Source of the DNA: Bacteroidales bacterium
GTDB taxonomy: Bacteria; Bacteroidota; Bacteroidia; Bacteroidales; F082
Assembly (NCBI GenBank): GCA_024709145.1
Contig: JANJXG010000040.1
Coordinates: forward strand, 22,216-86,215
DNA: 64,000 bases
Direction: 5' to 3'
Both the position numbers and the translations under genes were made by a program. Shown piece after piece: positions 43,088 through 51,867 of this stretch; position 1 is the stretch's first letter; each line of letters starts with the position of its first letter. A model generated the notes under the pieces. It saw only the letters and a list, made by a program, of their open reading frames with translations, ran no database searches and was not told the origin of the DNA.

Positions 43088-45112
43088 TCAACTTTTTGTT
43101 TCAAGAATTTTTTCAAAGGCTGCTATTTCATCTCTCAATCTTGCTGCTTCAATAAAATCAAGTTCTTTTACAGCTTCCTGCATTGACCTCTTGTTTTTGG
43201 TGATGGCTTTTGTGAGTGCTTCCTTTGTCATGTAAGCTACGACAGGATCGGAAGCCAAAGAAAGCTCACTTTTTTCAGGGTAAGCACGCTGACCCTCAGC
43301 AGCCACATCGGCCAGGCTGCCCTGACCAAGCAGGGCCGTTAATGACTTTTTAATGGTTGTGGGTGTGATTCCATGCAAATTGTTGTAAGCCATCTGTTTT
43401 TCACGTTTTCGCAATGTTTCATCAATTGTTCGTTGCATCGATCCGGTAATGTGGTCGGCGTACATGATTACCTTACTTTCGGCATTTCTAGCAGCCCGGC
43501 CGGCTGTTTGCGTCAATGACTTTTCAGATCTGAGGAAGCCTTCTTTGTCGGCATCCAGAATTGCAACGAGGCTAACTTCCGGTAAGTCTAGTCCTTCGCG
43601 TAAAAGGTTAACACCAACCAATACGTCAAATTCTCCAAGTCTTAATCCTCGCATGATTTCAACCCTTTCCAGTGTGTCAACATCAGAATGGATGTAACGG
43701 CTTTTGATATCAATTTTGTGAAGGTATTTAGTCAGTTCTTCAGCCATTCTTTTGGTTAGAGTCGTTACAAGCGCCCGTTGACCCGAAGCAATAGTTTTGG
43801 CAATTTCGTTAAGCAGGTCATCAATTTGATTACCCGACGGCCTAACCTCAATCAAAGGATCCAGCAGTCCTGTCGGCCTGATGAGTTGTTCTACAACGAC
43901 ACCATCCGACTTTTGAAGTTCATAATCCGCCGGCGTGGCACTCACATAGATCGTTTGCCTGCTCAGTGCCTCAAATTCATCAAATTTGAGCGGTCTGTTA
44001 TCAAGCGCAGCCGGCAGCCTGAAACCATATTCGACCAGAGTTTGCTTTCGCGACCTGTCGCCACCGTACATCGCCCGTATTTGCGGGATTGTAACGTGGC
44101 TTTCGTCGATAATTGTCAGGTAATCATCCGGGAAATAGTCAAGCAGACAAAAAGGTCTTGAGCCCGGGAGCCTGCCATCGAAATAGAGTGAATAGTTCTC
44201 GATGCCACTGCAATATCCAAGCTCACGCATCATCTCTATGTCGTAAGTTACCCTGTCTTCCAAACGTTTAGCTTCTTCATATTTTCCAATTTCTTTGAAA
44301 TAGGAAACCTGTTTGAACATATCCGACTGGATGTTTACGAGGGCTTTTTTCAGCGTATCGGGTGAGGTTACAAAAATATTTGCCGGATATAGAACAACCT
44401 CTTCAAGTTTTTCAATTCGTTTACCGGTTTGAGCCTCAAAACGTTCGATATTTTCGATTTCATCCCCCCAGAAATAAAAGCGGAACCCTGAATCAAGATA
44501 AGCAGGAAAAACATCCAGCACATCGCCTTTAACCCTGAACTGACCGCGACCCGGCTCGACTACCGTCCGGCTGTAAAGGGCATTAACCAGTAACTGAAGC
44601 AGGTAATTTCTTGAGATCACCTGACCAACCTTTAAGGGTATCATATTGTTGGTGAAATCATCAGGGTTACCAATACCATACAGGCACGAAACAGAAGAAA
44701 CAACAATCACATCTCTGCGGCCTGAGAGTAGCGCTGAGGTAGCACTAAGTCTTAGTTTTTCAATCTCATCATTGATCGAAAGATCTTTTTCGATGTATGT
44801 ATTGGTAACAGGAATAAATGCCTCAGGCTGATAATAGTCATAGTAGGAAACAAAATATTCGACAGCGTTCTCAGGAAAAAATTGTTTGAATTCTCCATAA
44901 AGTTGTGCAGCCAGTGTTTTATTATGGCTTAAAACCAGAGCCGGTCTGTTTACCTGAGACAATACATTGGCGATGGTAAAGGTTTTTCCCGAACCGGTAA
45001 CCCCGAGCAAAGTTTGGAAAGCATCACCTCGGACTAAGCCATCCACTAATTGTTTGATCGCTTCGGGTTGATCGCCTGTAGGACTGAAATCAGAGATGAG
45101 TTGAAGGTTCAT
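43088..45112 (-). CDS. uvrB: Excinuclease ABC subunit B
   Basis: UvrB verifies DNA damage and loads UvrC in nucleotide excision repair. Visible features are Walker A (GVTGSGKT), the beta-hairpin YYDYYQPEAFIP, motif LDADKEGFLRSE with helicase motif TAGRAARN, and the C-terminal UVR domain MQEAVKELDFIEAARLRDE that contacts UvrC. The length of 674 is normal. The ATG at 45112 is chosen over the GTG two codons earlier. It is the last gene of the leftward mutL-rhomboid unit and follows the EEP gene by 11 bases. Confidence 0.97.
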   Translation of the reverse strand: MNLQLISDFSPTGDQPEAIKQLVDGLVRGDAFQTLLGVTGSGKTFTIANVLSQVNRPALVLSHNKTLAAQLYGEFKQFFPENAVEYFVSYYDYYQPEAFIPVTNTYIEKDLSINDEIEKLRLSATSALLSGRRDVIVVSSVSCLYGIGNPDDFTNNMIPLKVGQVISRNYLLQLLVNALYSRTVVEPGRGQFRVKGDVLDVFPAYLDSGFRFYFWGDEIENIERFEAQTGKRIEKLEEVVLYPANIFVTSPDTLKKALVNIQSDMFKQVSYFKEIGKYEEAKRLEDRVTYDIEMMRELGYCSGIENYSLYFDGRLPGSRPFCLLDYFPDDYLTIIDESHVTIPQIRAMYGGDRSRKQTLVEYGFRLPAALDNRPLKFDEFEALSRQTIYVSATPADYELQKSDGVVVEQLIRPTGLLDPLIEVRPSGNQIDDLLNEIAKTIASGQRALVTTLTKRMAEELTKYLHKIDIKSRYIHSDVDTLERVEIMRGLRLGEFDVLVGVNLLREGLDLPEVSLVAILDADKEGFLRSEKSLTQTAGRAARNAESKVIMYADHITGSMQRTIDETLRKREKQMAYNNLHGITPTTIKKSLTALLGQGSLADVAAEGQRAYPEKSELSLASDPVVAYMTKEALTKAITKNKRSMQEAVKELDFIEAARLRDEIAAFEKILETKS

Positions 45113-45123
45113 AACCACGAATT

Positions 45124-46245
45124 TTAGTTTGGTTGCATCAATAGTGTTGCCTGAACAGGATTGTGATCAGAATAGGGAAGCTGATGAACAGTGGCGCCGT
45201 CTGCCTTGAAAGCTTTTGTATAAAAAACGTAATCTATCCGAAGAAATGGTAGATTTCCTCCGTAGGTTGTTCCCAACCCAAGACCACCCTGAAGGTGGCT
45301 GTCATTCAGGCCTGAACCGGTGATTTTGTTGTAGGTAAAGGATGCCGGAGTATCATTAAAATCACCACCAAGAATCAAAGGGAGGTCAGTTCCTTCGATA
45401 AATTTTTGCAAGTCAATGACTTCTGATGATCTGATAGTAAACGAGTTCCGAAGTTTACCCAGAAGTGACCGCCCGTGTTTCTTCATCAGATCCATTTCAA
45501 GTGCAGCTGCTTCGCCAAAAGCTTCAATTTCTTGTTTGCCTAGAGAAAAGGAAATGAGGTGAACAGAAGCAAAGCGAATGACTTGATTATTTGAAAACTG
45601 AATGTCAGCGTAAGCACCAATATTTCTTTTTGTAGCCGAAGGAATTGAACCGTGGTTAATGATAGGTAACTTACTTAAAATCAGGTAACCATCCGATTGA
45701 ACGCCTCCTCTTCTCCAGTAGCCGGAAAAGTGATAATAATCATAACCAGCCTCTTGCGCAAAATATTTCAGATCATTGTCAATCTTCCCTGTCCATGATC
45801 TGAATTCCTGCAAACAAACTACGTTAGCTTGCTGTTTGTTAAGATAGGTTATGATGGATTCATGGGTCGATTTTTCTGTGTTTTTATCACGAAAACCTTT
45901 GAAGCCATGCACGTTATAAGTGATTACATTGAGTGCTGAATCTTTAGGATTCAGGTTCAAACCAAAATATTTACTGCTTACAGGAAGCGAAATCATTAGC
46001 AGGATTAATTGAACAAAGAAGAGCCGGGTACGCAGCAAAGCCGAAATGATTGTGCCGAGAAACATCGCAGCAAATACGATTGGATAGAATAATCCAGCGA
46101 CGGCAAAAAGATCGTGTGTTGAGGGGTCGATATATCCGGCTAGGCCGGAAATCACAAAGATCACTGACACGACAATACCAATTGGATTCACCAAAATGAG
46201 AAACGTTTTCCTGAGATAGGTCATGAAGGTGTTTTGGCCTTTCAT
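45124..46245 (-). CDS. Membrane-anchored endonuclease/exonuclease/phosphatase (EEP) family protein
   Basis: The first 100 residues hold three hydrophobic helices (VVSVIFVISGLAGYI, FYPIVFAAMFLGTII and the next). The remainder is an EEP domain with NVITYNVHGFKG, VCLQEFRSW, LPLILGGDFNDTP and the C-terminal SDHNPVQATL. The fold is shared by DNA repair nucleases, phosphoinositide phosphatases and sphingomyelinases. With a membrane anchor the domain may face the periplasm, so a phosphodiesterase of lipids or nucleotides is as likely as a nuclease. It lies 6 bases after the first rhomboid gene. Confidence 0.9.
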   Translation of the reverse strand: MKGQNTFMTYLRKTFLILVNPIGIVVSVIFVISGLAGYIDPSTHDLFAVAGLFYPIVFAAMFLGTIISALLRTRLFFVQLILLMISLPVSSKYFGLNLNPKDSALNVITYNVHGFKGFRDKNTEKSTHESIITYLNKQQANVVCLQEFRSWTGKIDNDLKYFAQEAGYDYYHFSGYWRRGGVQSDGYLILSKLPIINHGSIPSATKRNIGAYADIQFSNNQVIRFASVHLISFSLGKQEIEAFGEAAALEMDLMKKHGRSLLGKLRNSFTIRSSEVIDLQKFIEGTDLPLILGGDFNDTPASFTYNKITGSGLNDSHLQGGLGLGTTYGGNLPFLRIDYVFYTKAFKADGATVHQLPYSDHNPVQATLLMQPN

Positions 46246-46251
46246 TTGGTA

Positions 46252-47163
46252 TTACTGCTTTGAATTCTTGAATAAAATGGCTTTCTCGGTTTGTGTCAGA
46301 CTTTCATAGCCGGAACGCGAAATTTTATCCAATATTTGATCAATTTGCTGCTGGTTAATATTTTTTTGTTTGTTGTAATCATCATCACTCAAAGGTCGTC
46401 TGTTGGTGCTACCGGATGAATTTACCCCGGGTGTGTTAACCCTCATATTGGACTTTTTCCTTTTCAAATGAATAAATGGCAATATGTCAATGTGATAACG
46501 TAATGTAATTCCGTAAAGAATTCCCCAAAAAGCACCCCCTAAATGTGCAATATGACCTCCCGGATTGTCACCCTGGATGCTGAAAATATCCATTAAAATA
46601 AAGAAAACCGCGAGGTATTTCAGTTTTACTTGTCCGATAAAAAGGAGATTGACAGTGTAGTGGGGCACGTAGGCAGCAATGGCAATCAAAATTGACAACA
46701 CCGAAGCTGAGGCCCCGAGAGCTATGGCAAAAGGAGTAGCCTCGAGAAAAACAGGAAAAAAGTTAAAAGCCATTACATAAAAGGCAGCTCCCATGAGACC
46801 TCCGAAAAGATAAGTCCAGATAAGCTGTCGTTCATTGAGGTATTGCATGAAAATAATACCTCCAAAATAAAGAACCATCATATTGAATAGAAGGTGAAAG
46901 AAACCTTCGTGAAATAACATATAAGTGAATATGGTCCAGGGTTTTAATGCCAAGGTATCAATCGAGGCAGGTACTGCCAGAAGGGAGGTTATAAGACTCA
47001 GGCCCTGTTCGGTCTGAACCCGAAAGAGCCAAAGGAAAAGTTGAACGAGATTAACAAATGCAAAAATGAAAATATTGATAAGTATCAGCCTGGGTAGTGC
47101 TGTTTTGCTGCTGAAAAACCGTTTGAATTGGTCAAGCGGATTCGGATAATAGCTGCCGTTCAT
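46252..47163 (-). CDS. Rhomboid family intramembrane serine protease (GASA type)
   Basis: This 303-residue protein has about six membrane helices. Visible marks are FTYMLFHEGFFHLLFNM (the HxxxH region of the second helix), the Ser-containing ALGASASVLSI, and HIAHLGGAFWG with the catalytic His. The residue after the catalytic Ser is Ala rather than the usual Gly of GxSG, which is tolerated in some family members. The C-terminal 85 residues are basic, hydrophilic and cytoplasmic. Rhomboids cut membrane proteins inside the bilayer; the substrate is unknown. A second rhomboid gene lies 3 bases upstream. Confidence 0.91.
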   Translation of the reverse strand: MNGSYYPNPLDQFKRFFSSKTALPRLILINIFIFAFVNLVQLFLWLFRVQTEQGLSLITSLLAVPASIDTLALKPWTIFTYMLFHEGFFHLLFNMMVLYFGGIIFMQYLNERQLIWTYLFGGLMGAAFYVMAFNFFPVFLEATPFAIALGASASVLSILIAIAAYVPHYTVNLLFIGQVKLKYLAVFFILMDIFSIQGDNPGGHIAHLGGAFWGILYGITLRYHIDILPFIHLKRKKSNMRVNTPGVNSSGSTNRRPLSDDDYNKQKNINQQQIDQILDKISRSGYESLTQTEKAILFKNSKQ

Positions 47164-47166
47164 GAT

Positions 47167-48018
47167 CTAGTACAATTCACCTTTTTTCTTCCAGTAAACA
47201 ATCAGCAGGTATCCAAAAAGCATGCCGCCTAAATGGGCAAAATGAGCTATGTTGTTACCTGGACGGTTCCAAACACCTTCAATCAGTTCAAAAGCGCCAT
47301 AAATCATGACGAAATATTTGGCTTTGAGCGGAATAGCGAAATAAATATAAATTATCGCATTGGGAAACATCATTCCAAAAGCGAGTAATAGCCCAAAAAC
47401 GGCCCCTGAGGCTCCAACCACAACAGATTGATTAAGGTAAAATTCCTTGTAGTTTTCAATAAACATCACCGTTTGCTGCATTGCTTCAAAGTTGTCAGGG
47501 TTTAAAGAAAGAACCCTCACACTTTGCTGAAATTGTTGAAAGTCTAACCAAATTTGACCGGAATATTGATTCACCTGAAATGTATGATTCATTGTGAACT
47601 GACTTAACAGGCTGATATCACGGCTGTTGAGGAATGCTTCAATCATCTCAAGGTTAGGACGCAACTGGAAATATATCCATACGGTGTAGACAAAGCCGGC
47701 TCCGATACCTGTTACCATATAATAAATTAAAAACCGTTTTCCTCCCCAAACATTCTCAATGCTGTTGCCAAACATCCAGAGGGCAAACATGTTGAAGAGA
47801 ATGTGTGTAAAGCCCCCATGCATGAACATATAGGTAACGAACTGGTAGGGCTTAAAATCAGAAGCGGCAAAATAATGAAGGCCGAGGATCTTGGTCAGGT
47901 CGATGCGAAAACTACTTTCGAGGGTGATCGTAGCAAGGAAAAACAAACCATTGATGATCAACAGGTTTTTCACCACCGGAGGCAGCATTTGAAATCTGGA
48001 AGGTTGATAATACGACAT
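47167..48018 (-). CDS. Rhomboid family intramembrane serine protease (GASG type)
   Basis: The 283-residue protein carries the complete rhomboid set: FVTYMFMHGGFTHILFNMFALWMFG, the catalytic Ser in VVGASGAVFGL and the catalytic His in NIAHFAHLGGMLFG. A long loop (about 135-185, FNSRDISLLSQF to MQQTVMF) sits between helices and is larger than in E. coli GlpG. It lies between mutL (14-base gap) and the second rhomboid gene on one probable transcript. This tandem arrangement after mutL is common in Bacteroidota. Confidence 0.94.
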   Translation of the reverse strand: MSYYQPSRFQMLPPVVKNLLIINGLFFLATITLESSFRIDLTKILGLHYFAASDFKPYQFVTYMFMHGGFTHILFNMFALWMFGNSIENVWGGKRFLIYYMVTGIGAGFVYTVWIYFQLRPNLEMIEAFLNSRDISLLSQFTMNHTFQVNQYSGQIWLDFQQFQQSVRVLSLNPDNFEAMQQTVMFIENYKEFYLNQSVVVGASGAVFGLLLAFGMMFPNAIIYIYFAIPLKAKYFVMIYGAFELIEGVWNRPGNNIAHFAHLGGMLFGYLLIVYWKKKGELY

Positions 48019-48032
48019 TTTTTGTCAGGAAA

Positions 48033-49865
48033 TTATTTAATGAGTGAGCTTAACTCATTGATTGTTAATACTTTTAATATTTTCTTACCGTCTGGGGCTA
48101 CGTCTGCAATCCCACAGGCAAACAGCTGATCTATGAGTGAGGCCATTTCGGTTTCACTCATAGATTGACCATATCTGATCGCCAGTTGCAGAGCCATCGA
48201 TCTGGCTAAAGTATGTTTTTTATCGTTTTGAGGTATCAGGCTGTTATTTTTGAAAGTCTCAAGTAGTTGCTCGATGATTTGAGCTGCGTCAGTTTCTCCA
48301 AAGCCATCGGGTGTCCCGTTGATAACAAAAGTGCGATTACCGATCGCTTCAAGACTAAGACCCAGGCATCGGAGTTCTGGCATCATTTCCTGCGTTAGCT
48401 CAGCATCGGGAGCCGAAAGGTGAATGGTTTGCGGAAACAATACCTGTTGCGAATGAACCCGCTGTTCATTGAGTTGTCGTAGAAATTTTTCGAAAAGGAT
48501 TCTGTAATGGGCGAGGTGTTGGTCGATAATCATGAGACCTGATTTCACTGAAGTGACGATGTAACGCCCCTGAATTTGAAGATATTTTACACTTTGTCGA
48601 AAATCGACATTTTGTCTTTCTATGTTAAATGCTTCATCGATAAGCGGCTGACTTTCTTTTTCTTGGGAATCATCATAAAATATGCGCCATTTTTCATCCA
48701 CCGGGGCATTACTTGGCCTGAAAGTGCTTTTAAAAGTACCTCCCAGATTGTGAAAAGGGTTGTAATCAGGATTGATTTGAATCGTTGGAGGAGATACCAC
48801 ACGGTTTAATCTGCTGATGTCGCCGAAATCAATTCCATGATCGGATGAAGAATCAAAATCAATTTTCGGACTGAGGTCATGCTGCCCCAGCGATTTTTTT
48901 ACCGCAGCATGCAACATGGCATATATGATTTTGGTATCCTGAAAATTTACTTCAGTTTTAGTTGGGTGAATGTTTATGTCGATTTCTGCCGCATCGATGG
49001 AAAGATGCAAGAAATAGGCTGGAAAGCTGTCTTTTGGCAGGAGTTCATGAAAAGCATTCTCAACGGCGTGGTGAAGATAGGGGTGCTTAAAAAAACGTTT
49101 GTTGACAAAAAAATACTGTTCACCCCTGGTCTTTTTTGCAAATGCCGGTTTACCGACGAATCCTTCAATCTGCAGGCTATCAGTCGACAACGAAACGGGG
49201 AGTAGTCTTTCGTTGTAGGCAGAACCCAACAAGGCAACAATTCGTTGCTTGAAACTTCCAGTGGATAAATGAAAAACTTCTTTGTCGTTGTGAGTTAAAG
49301 TAAAGCCGATTTCAGGATGAATTAAACTTACCCGGTGAAATTCATCATAGATATGTCTCAACTCCGCTTGTGTGGTTTTAAGAAAATTCCTGCGGGCAGG
49401 CACGTTGAAAAAGAGGTTTTTAACAGCGATAGACGTGCCTGGCTTGCACTGACAAATGTGCTGGTCTTTGAAAACCGAACCTTCGATCAGTAATGTTGTA
49501 CCGAATTCGTCCTCATGCCTTCTGGTTTTCATTTCTATTTGCGCAATGGCGGCGATACTTGCAAGTGCCTCACCCCTGAAGCCCATTGTTCTGATTGCAA
49601 ACAAATCTTCAGCTTTGCTGATTTTTGAAGTGGCATGACGCTCAAAACTCATGCGCGCATCAGTTTCCGACATACCACATCCATTGTCAATAACCTGAAT
49701 GAGTAGTTTCCCGGCATCTTTTAAGATCAGATCAACATGGCCTGCTCCGGCATCAATGGCATTTTCGAGCAGCTCCTTCACTGCTGAAGCAGGACGTTGA
49801 ACAACCTCGCCGGCTGCAATTTGATTGGCAACGGAATCAGGAAGCAATTTAATGATATCGCTCAT
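48033..49865 (-). CDS. mutL: DNA mismatch repair protein MutL
   Basis: MutL links mismatch recognition by MutS to strand removal. The N-terminal GHKL ATPase is intact (ELLENAIDAGA, DNGCGM, GFRGEALASI), and the length of 610 is normal. The C-terminal dimerisation domain contains IDQHLAHYRILFE, a degenerate form of the DQHA(x)2E(x)4E endonuclease motif: Ala to Leu and the first Glu to Tyr. The later metal-ligand motifs also lack their Cys/His residues (ADVAPDGKKI where CPHGRP is usual). Endonuclease activity is therefore doubtful. It heads the mutL-rhomboid-rhomboid-EEP-uvrB series, after one small membrane protein gene. Confidence 0.96.
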   Translation of the reverse strand: MSDIIKLLPDSVANQIAAGEVVQRPASAVKELLENAIDAGAGHVDLILKDAGKLLIQVIDNGCGMSETDARMSFERHATSKISKAEDLFAIRTMGFRGEALASIAAIAQIEMKTRRHEDEFGTTLLIEGSVFKDQHICQCKPGTSIAVKNLFFNVPARRNFLKTTQAELRHIYDEFHRVSLIHPEIGFTLTHNDKEVFHLSTGSFKQRIVALLGSAYNERLLPVSLSTDSLQIEGFVGKPAFAKKTRGEQYFFVNKRFFKHPYLHHAVENAFHELLPKDSFPAYFLHLSIDAAEIDINIHPTKTEVNFQDTKIIYAMLHAAVKKSLGQHDLSPKIDFDSSSDHGIDFGDISRLNRVVSPPTIQINPDYNPFHNLGGTFKSTFRPSNAPVDEKWRIFYDDSQEKESQPLIDEAFNIERQNVDFRQSVKYLQIQGRYIVTSVKSGLMIIDQHLAHYRILFEKFLRQLNEQRVHSQQVLFPQTIHLSAPDAELTQEMMPELRCLGLSLEAIGNRTFVINGTPDGFGETDAAQIIEQLLETFKNNSLIPQNDKKHTLARSMALQLAIRYGQSMSETEMASLIDQLFACGIADVAPDGKKILKVLTINELSSLIK

Positions 49866-49882
49866 GAAAGTGAAACTAGAAG

Positions 49883-50191
49883 TTAGTTGCCAACGCCGAA
49901 AGCACGCAGAAATGTTTCAATCATGTCAGTAAAAAAAACAGCATAGAGGCTCACAATGACCACGGTAGCGTAGATTAAAATTCGCAGCTTGTTGTATGGT
50001 GAAGACTGGGTTTCAGTATTTCTACGCCAGCGACTTTCCATTTTCATACGTAAATTTTCTTCTTTGCTGAGCGTTTTATCCAAACCCAGGGCTGCCCTTC
50101 GCCTTGCTCGTTCTTCTTTGGCAGGATCGTAAAAGCGCGGGCTGTATTGAAACTTTTTCGGCTTCACCGTTTTAAAAAGGGCGATTCTCAT
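49883..50191 (-). CDS. Small conserved membrane protein upstream of mutL
   Basis: With the start at 50191 the product has 102 residues: a basic region (VKPKKFQYSPRFYDPAKEERARRRAALGLD) and one C-terminal membrane helix (ILIYATVVIVSLYAVFF). I recognise it only as a small protein seen beside mutL in Bacteroidota; it has no known function. The chosen start lies about 35 bases after a good -7 box, whereas the longer frame's start (50230) overlaps that box. mutL begins 17 bases downstream. Confidence 0.75.
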   Translation of the reverse strand: MRIALFKTVKPKKFQYSPRFYDPAKEERARRRAALGLDKTLSKEENLRMKMESRWRRNTETQSSPYNKLRILIYATVVIVSLYAVFFTDMIETFLRAFGVGN

Positions 50192-50229
50192 AATCTTCGT
50201 TTTATTGACTGGATTTTGTAATGAGTTCA

Positions 50230-50237
50230 CAAAAGTA
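50230..50237 (-). promoter_or_regulatory. Predicted -7 box for the mutL-rhomboid-EEP-uvrB unit
   Basis: The minus strand reads TACTTTTG, an exact TAnnTTTG match. It overlaps the start of the longer reading frame, so it also supports 50191 as the start of the first gene. Confidence 0.55.
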
Positions 50238-50279
50238 CCGATATTTTTCCAGAATGGAGGCAGACTACCGGGTATTTTG

Positions 50280-50287
50280 TAATTTTG
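50280..50287 (+). promoter_or_regulatory. Predicted -7 box for the GroES-like/ABC importer unit
   Basis: TAATTTTG matches TAnnTTTG and lies 22 bases before the start at 50310. It diverges from the mutL-unit box 43 bases away. Confidence 0.5.
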
Positions 50288-50309
50288 AAGCCATCAAAAA
50301 GAAGCAATT

Positions 50310-50711
50310 ATGATGGGTACAACGTCTCATGATCCTTTAGAAAAACTGATTGTTGTTGGAGACAGGGTTCTTATACGCCCGAAATCAAACCCCGACAAAA
50401 CCAGAACTGGGCTATTGCTTCCACCGGGTTATTCAGAAAAGGAGGTTATTCAGCGCGGATACGTTGTTAAAGTTGGTCCGGGATATCCTTTGCCAACAGC
50501 ATTTGATGAGGATAATGAGCCGTGGAAGTCAACATCGTCTGACCAAACAAGGTATTTACCACTTCAGGCAAAAGTTGGTGACCTGGCAATATTTCTTCAA
50601 AAAGGAGCAATCGAGATTATTTATAATCAGGATCGCTATTTCATTGTTAATCAGCAAGCTATATTATTATTGGAACGGGATGATTTTTCAATTGACACCC
50701 ACGATATCTAG
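50310..50711 (+). CDS. GroES-like co-chaperonin paralogue
   Basis: The 133-residue protein follows the GroES barrel: VVGDRVLIRPKSNPDKTRTGLLLP includes a mobile-loop-like stretch, then KVGPGYPLP, KVGDLAIFLQKGAIEI and a C-terminal DRYFIVNQQAILLL. About 20-25 extra residues (DEDNEPWKSTSSDQTRY) are inserted between the middle strands, and the tail is long and acidic. No groEL is beside it, so it is probably a divergent second copy and not the main co-chaperonin. Its 3' end overlaps the substrate-binding protein gene by 32 bases, which suggests coupled translation; why the two go together is unknown. Confidence 0.85.
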   Translation: MMGTTSHDPLEKLIVVGDRVLIRPKSNPDKTRTGLLLPPGYSEKEVIQRGYVVKVGPGYPLPTAFDEDNEPWKSTSSDQTRYLPLQAKVGDLAIFLQKGAIEIIYNQDRYFIVNQQAILLLERDDFSIDTHDI

Positions 50712-51867
50712 TATTTCCCAACCCAAAAGGAAATTCTGCAGCTTTTACTTTTTGCACTGGCCGCTGCTTTTCGTCTTGTTCTTATCTTCCTGCGTTCCCA
50801 ATGATCAGAATCATCAATCAACCGATCAACCACAGTTCTCATCTATCAGGTATGCGAAAGGTTTTAAGCTGGAGGCATTTCCTGGATATTTTCACTTGAC
50901 AATATTTAATCCCTGGCAAAAAAGAGAGATTCTGCAAGAGGTTTTGCTTGTGTCAGATCACTCTCAATTACCTGATTCAATTGGTTTTATGTCTCAGATA
51001 AAAGTTCCTGTAAAATCAATGGCAGCACTTTCATCCACGCAATGGGGACCCTTGATTAAGCTGGACAGGGTTCAAGTGGTCAAGGGGGTTTCTGAGTCCG
51101 CGTTCATTGCAGATACCTTAATGAATCAACTAGTTAAGCGTGGTGAGGTGGTGGATCTTGCTTCTGATGGCCAATATGATATTGAAAAACTGATGGTTAT
51201 GAAGCCTGAAGTGATTTTATTCTCTCCAGACCCAACCGGTGTTCCCACTCCATTGAAAATGACCGGCTTGCCCATGATTGCCTGGCCTGATTACTTTGAG
51301 ACTGACCCTCTTGGAAGAACGGAATGGATGAAGATCCTGGGAGTTCTTTCAGGTGTTTCGCAAGAATCAGTCGTGTTATTTGATTCAATAGCAACAAGAT
51401 ACGAACAATTAAAATCATTGGCAGCAAGAGTAACTGAAAGGCCTGTTGTATTTGCAGATAAAGCCTTTGCAGGTCAATGGTATGTACCCGGGGGCAAAAG
51501 TTACATGTCGCAAATTTTCAAGGATGCTGGTGCCACTTATGTTTTCTCTGATAATGAATCCGAAGCCAGTTTTCCGCTTGACATCGAAACCATTCTTGCT
51601 AAAGCCGGTGATGCTGATTACTGGAGGATTGCACAGGCAGCCAGAGGACAATATGGGTATGCTGAAATCAAATCAGAAAATGAGATATACGCCTCGTTTA
51701 AAGCCTTTAGAGATCACAAGGTTATTTACTGTAACAGTTTCGAAACCGCTTATTTTGAGCGAGGACCTCTTGAACCTCATTTGATTTTGGCTGATTTTAT
51801 CGCCGTTTTTAATCCAACTCTTATTACCGGGCACAAGCCTGTTTTTCATCAATTGCTCAAACCATGA
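50680..51867 (+). CDS. ABC transporter substrate-binding lipoprotein, BtuF/FecB type
   Basis: The start is set at 50680 because the longer frame would read through most of the GroES-like gene; from here the N-terminus has a lipobox at LLFVLFLSSC. The 395 residues show the periplasmic-binding-protein class III pattern: a first domain, a long linker helix near VVLFDSIATRYEQLKSLAARV, and a second domain with PVVFADKAFAGQWYVPGGKSY. The ligand is probably a ferric siderophore, haem or cobalamin. No cobalamin riboswitch is seen upstream. The permease gene overlaps its stop codon by 4 bases. Confidence 0.88.
   Translation: MIFQLTPTISSISQPKRKFCSFYFLHWPLLFVLFLSSCVPNDQNHQSTDQPQFSSIRYAKGFKLEAFPGYFHLTIFNPWQKREILQEVLLVSDHSQLPDSIGFMSQIKVPVKSMAALSSTQWGPLIKLDRVQVVKGVSESAFIADTLMNQLVKRGEVVDLASDGQYDIEKLMVMKPEVILFSPDPTGVPTPLKMTGLPMIAWPDYFETDPLGRTEWMKILGVLSGVSQESVVLFDSIATRYEQLKSLAARVTERPVVFADKAFAGQWYVPGGKSYMSQIFKDAGATYVFSDNESEASFPLDIETILAKAGDADYWRIAQAARGQYGYAEIKSENEIYASFKAFRDHKVIYCNSFETAYFERGPLEPHLILADFIAVFNPTLITGHKPVFHQLLKP

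Noticed and set aside
50350..50679. N-terminal 110 codons of the long frame containing the substrate-binding protein
   Set aside because: They overlap the GroES-like gene, do not resemble a binding protein, and would bury the lipobox in mid-protein.
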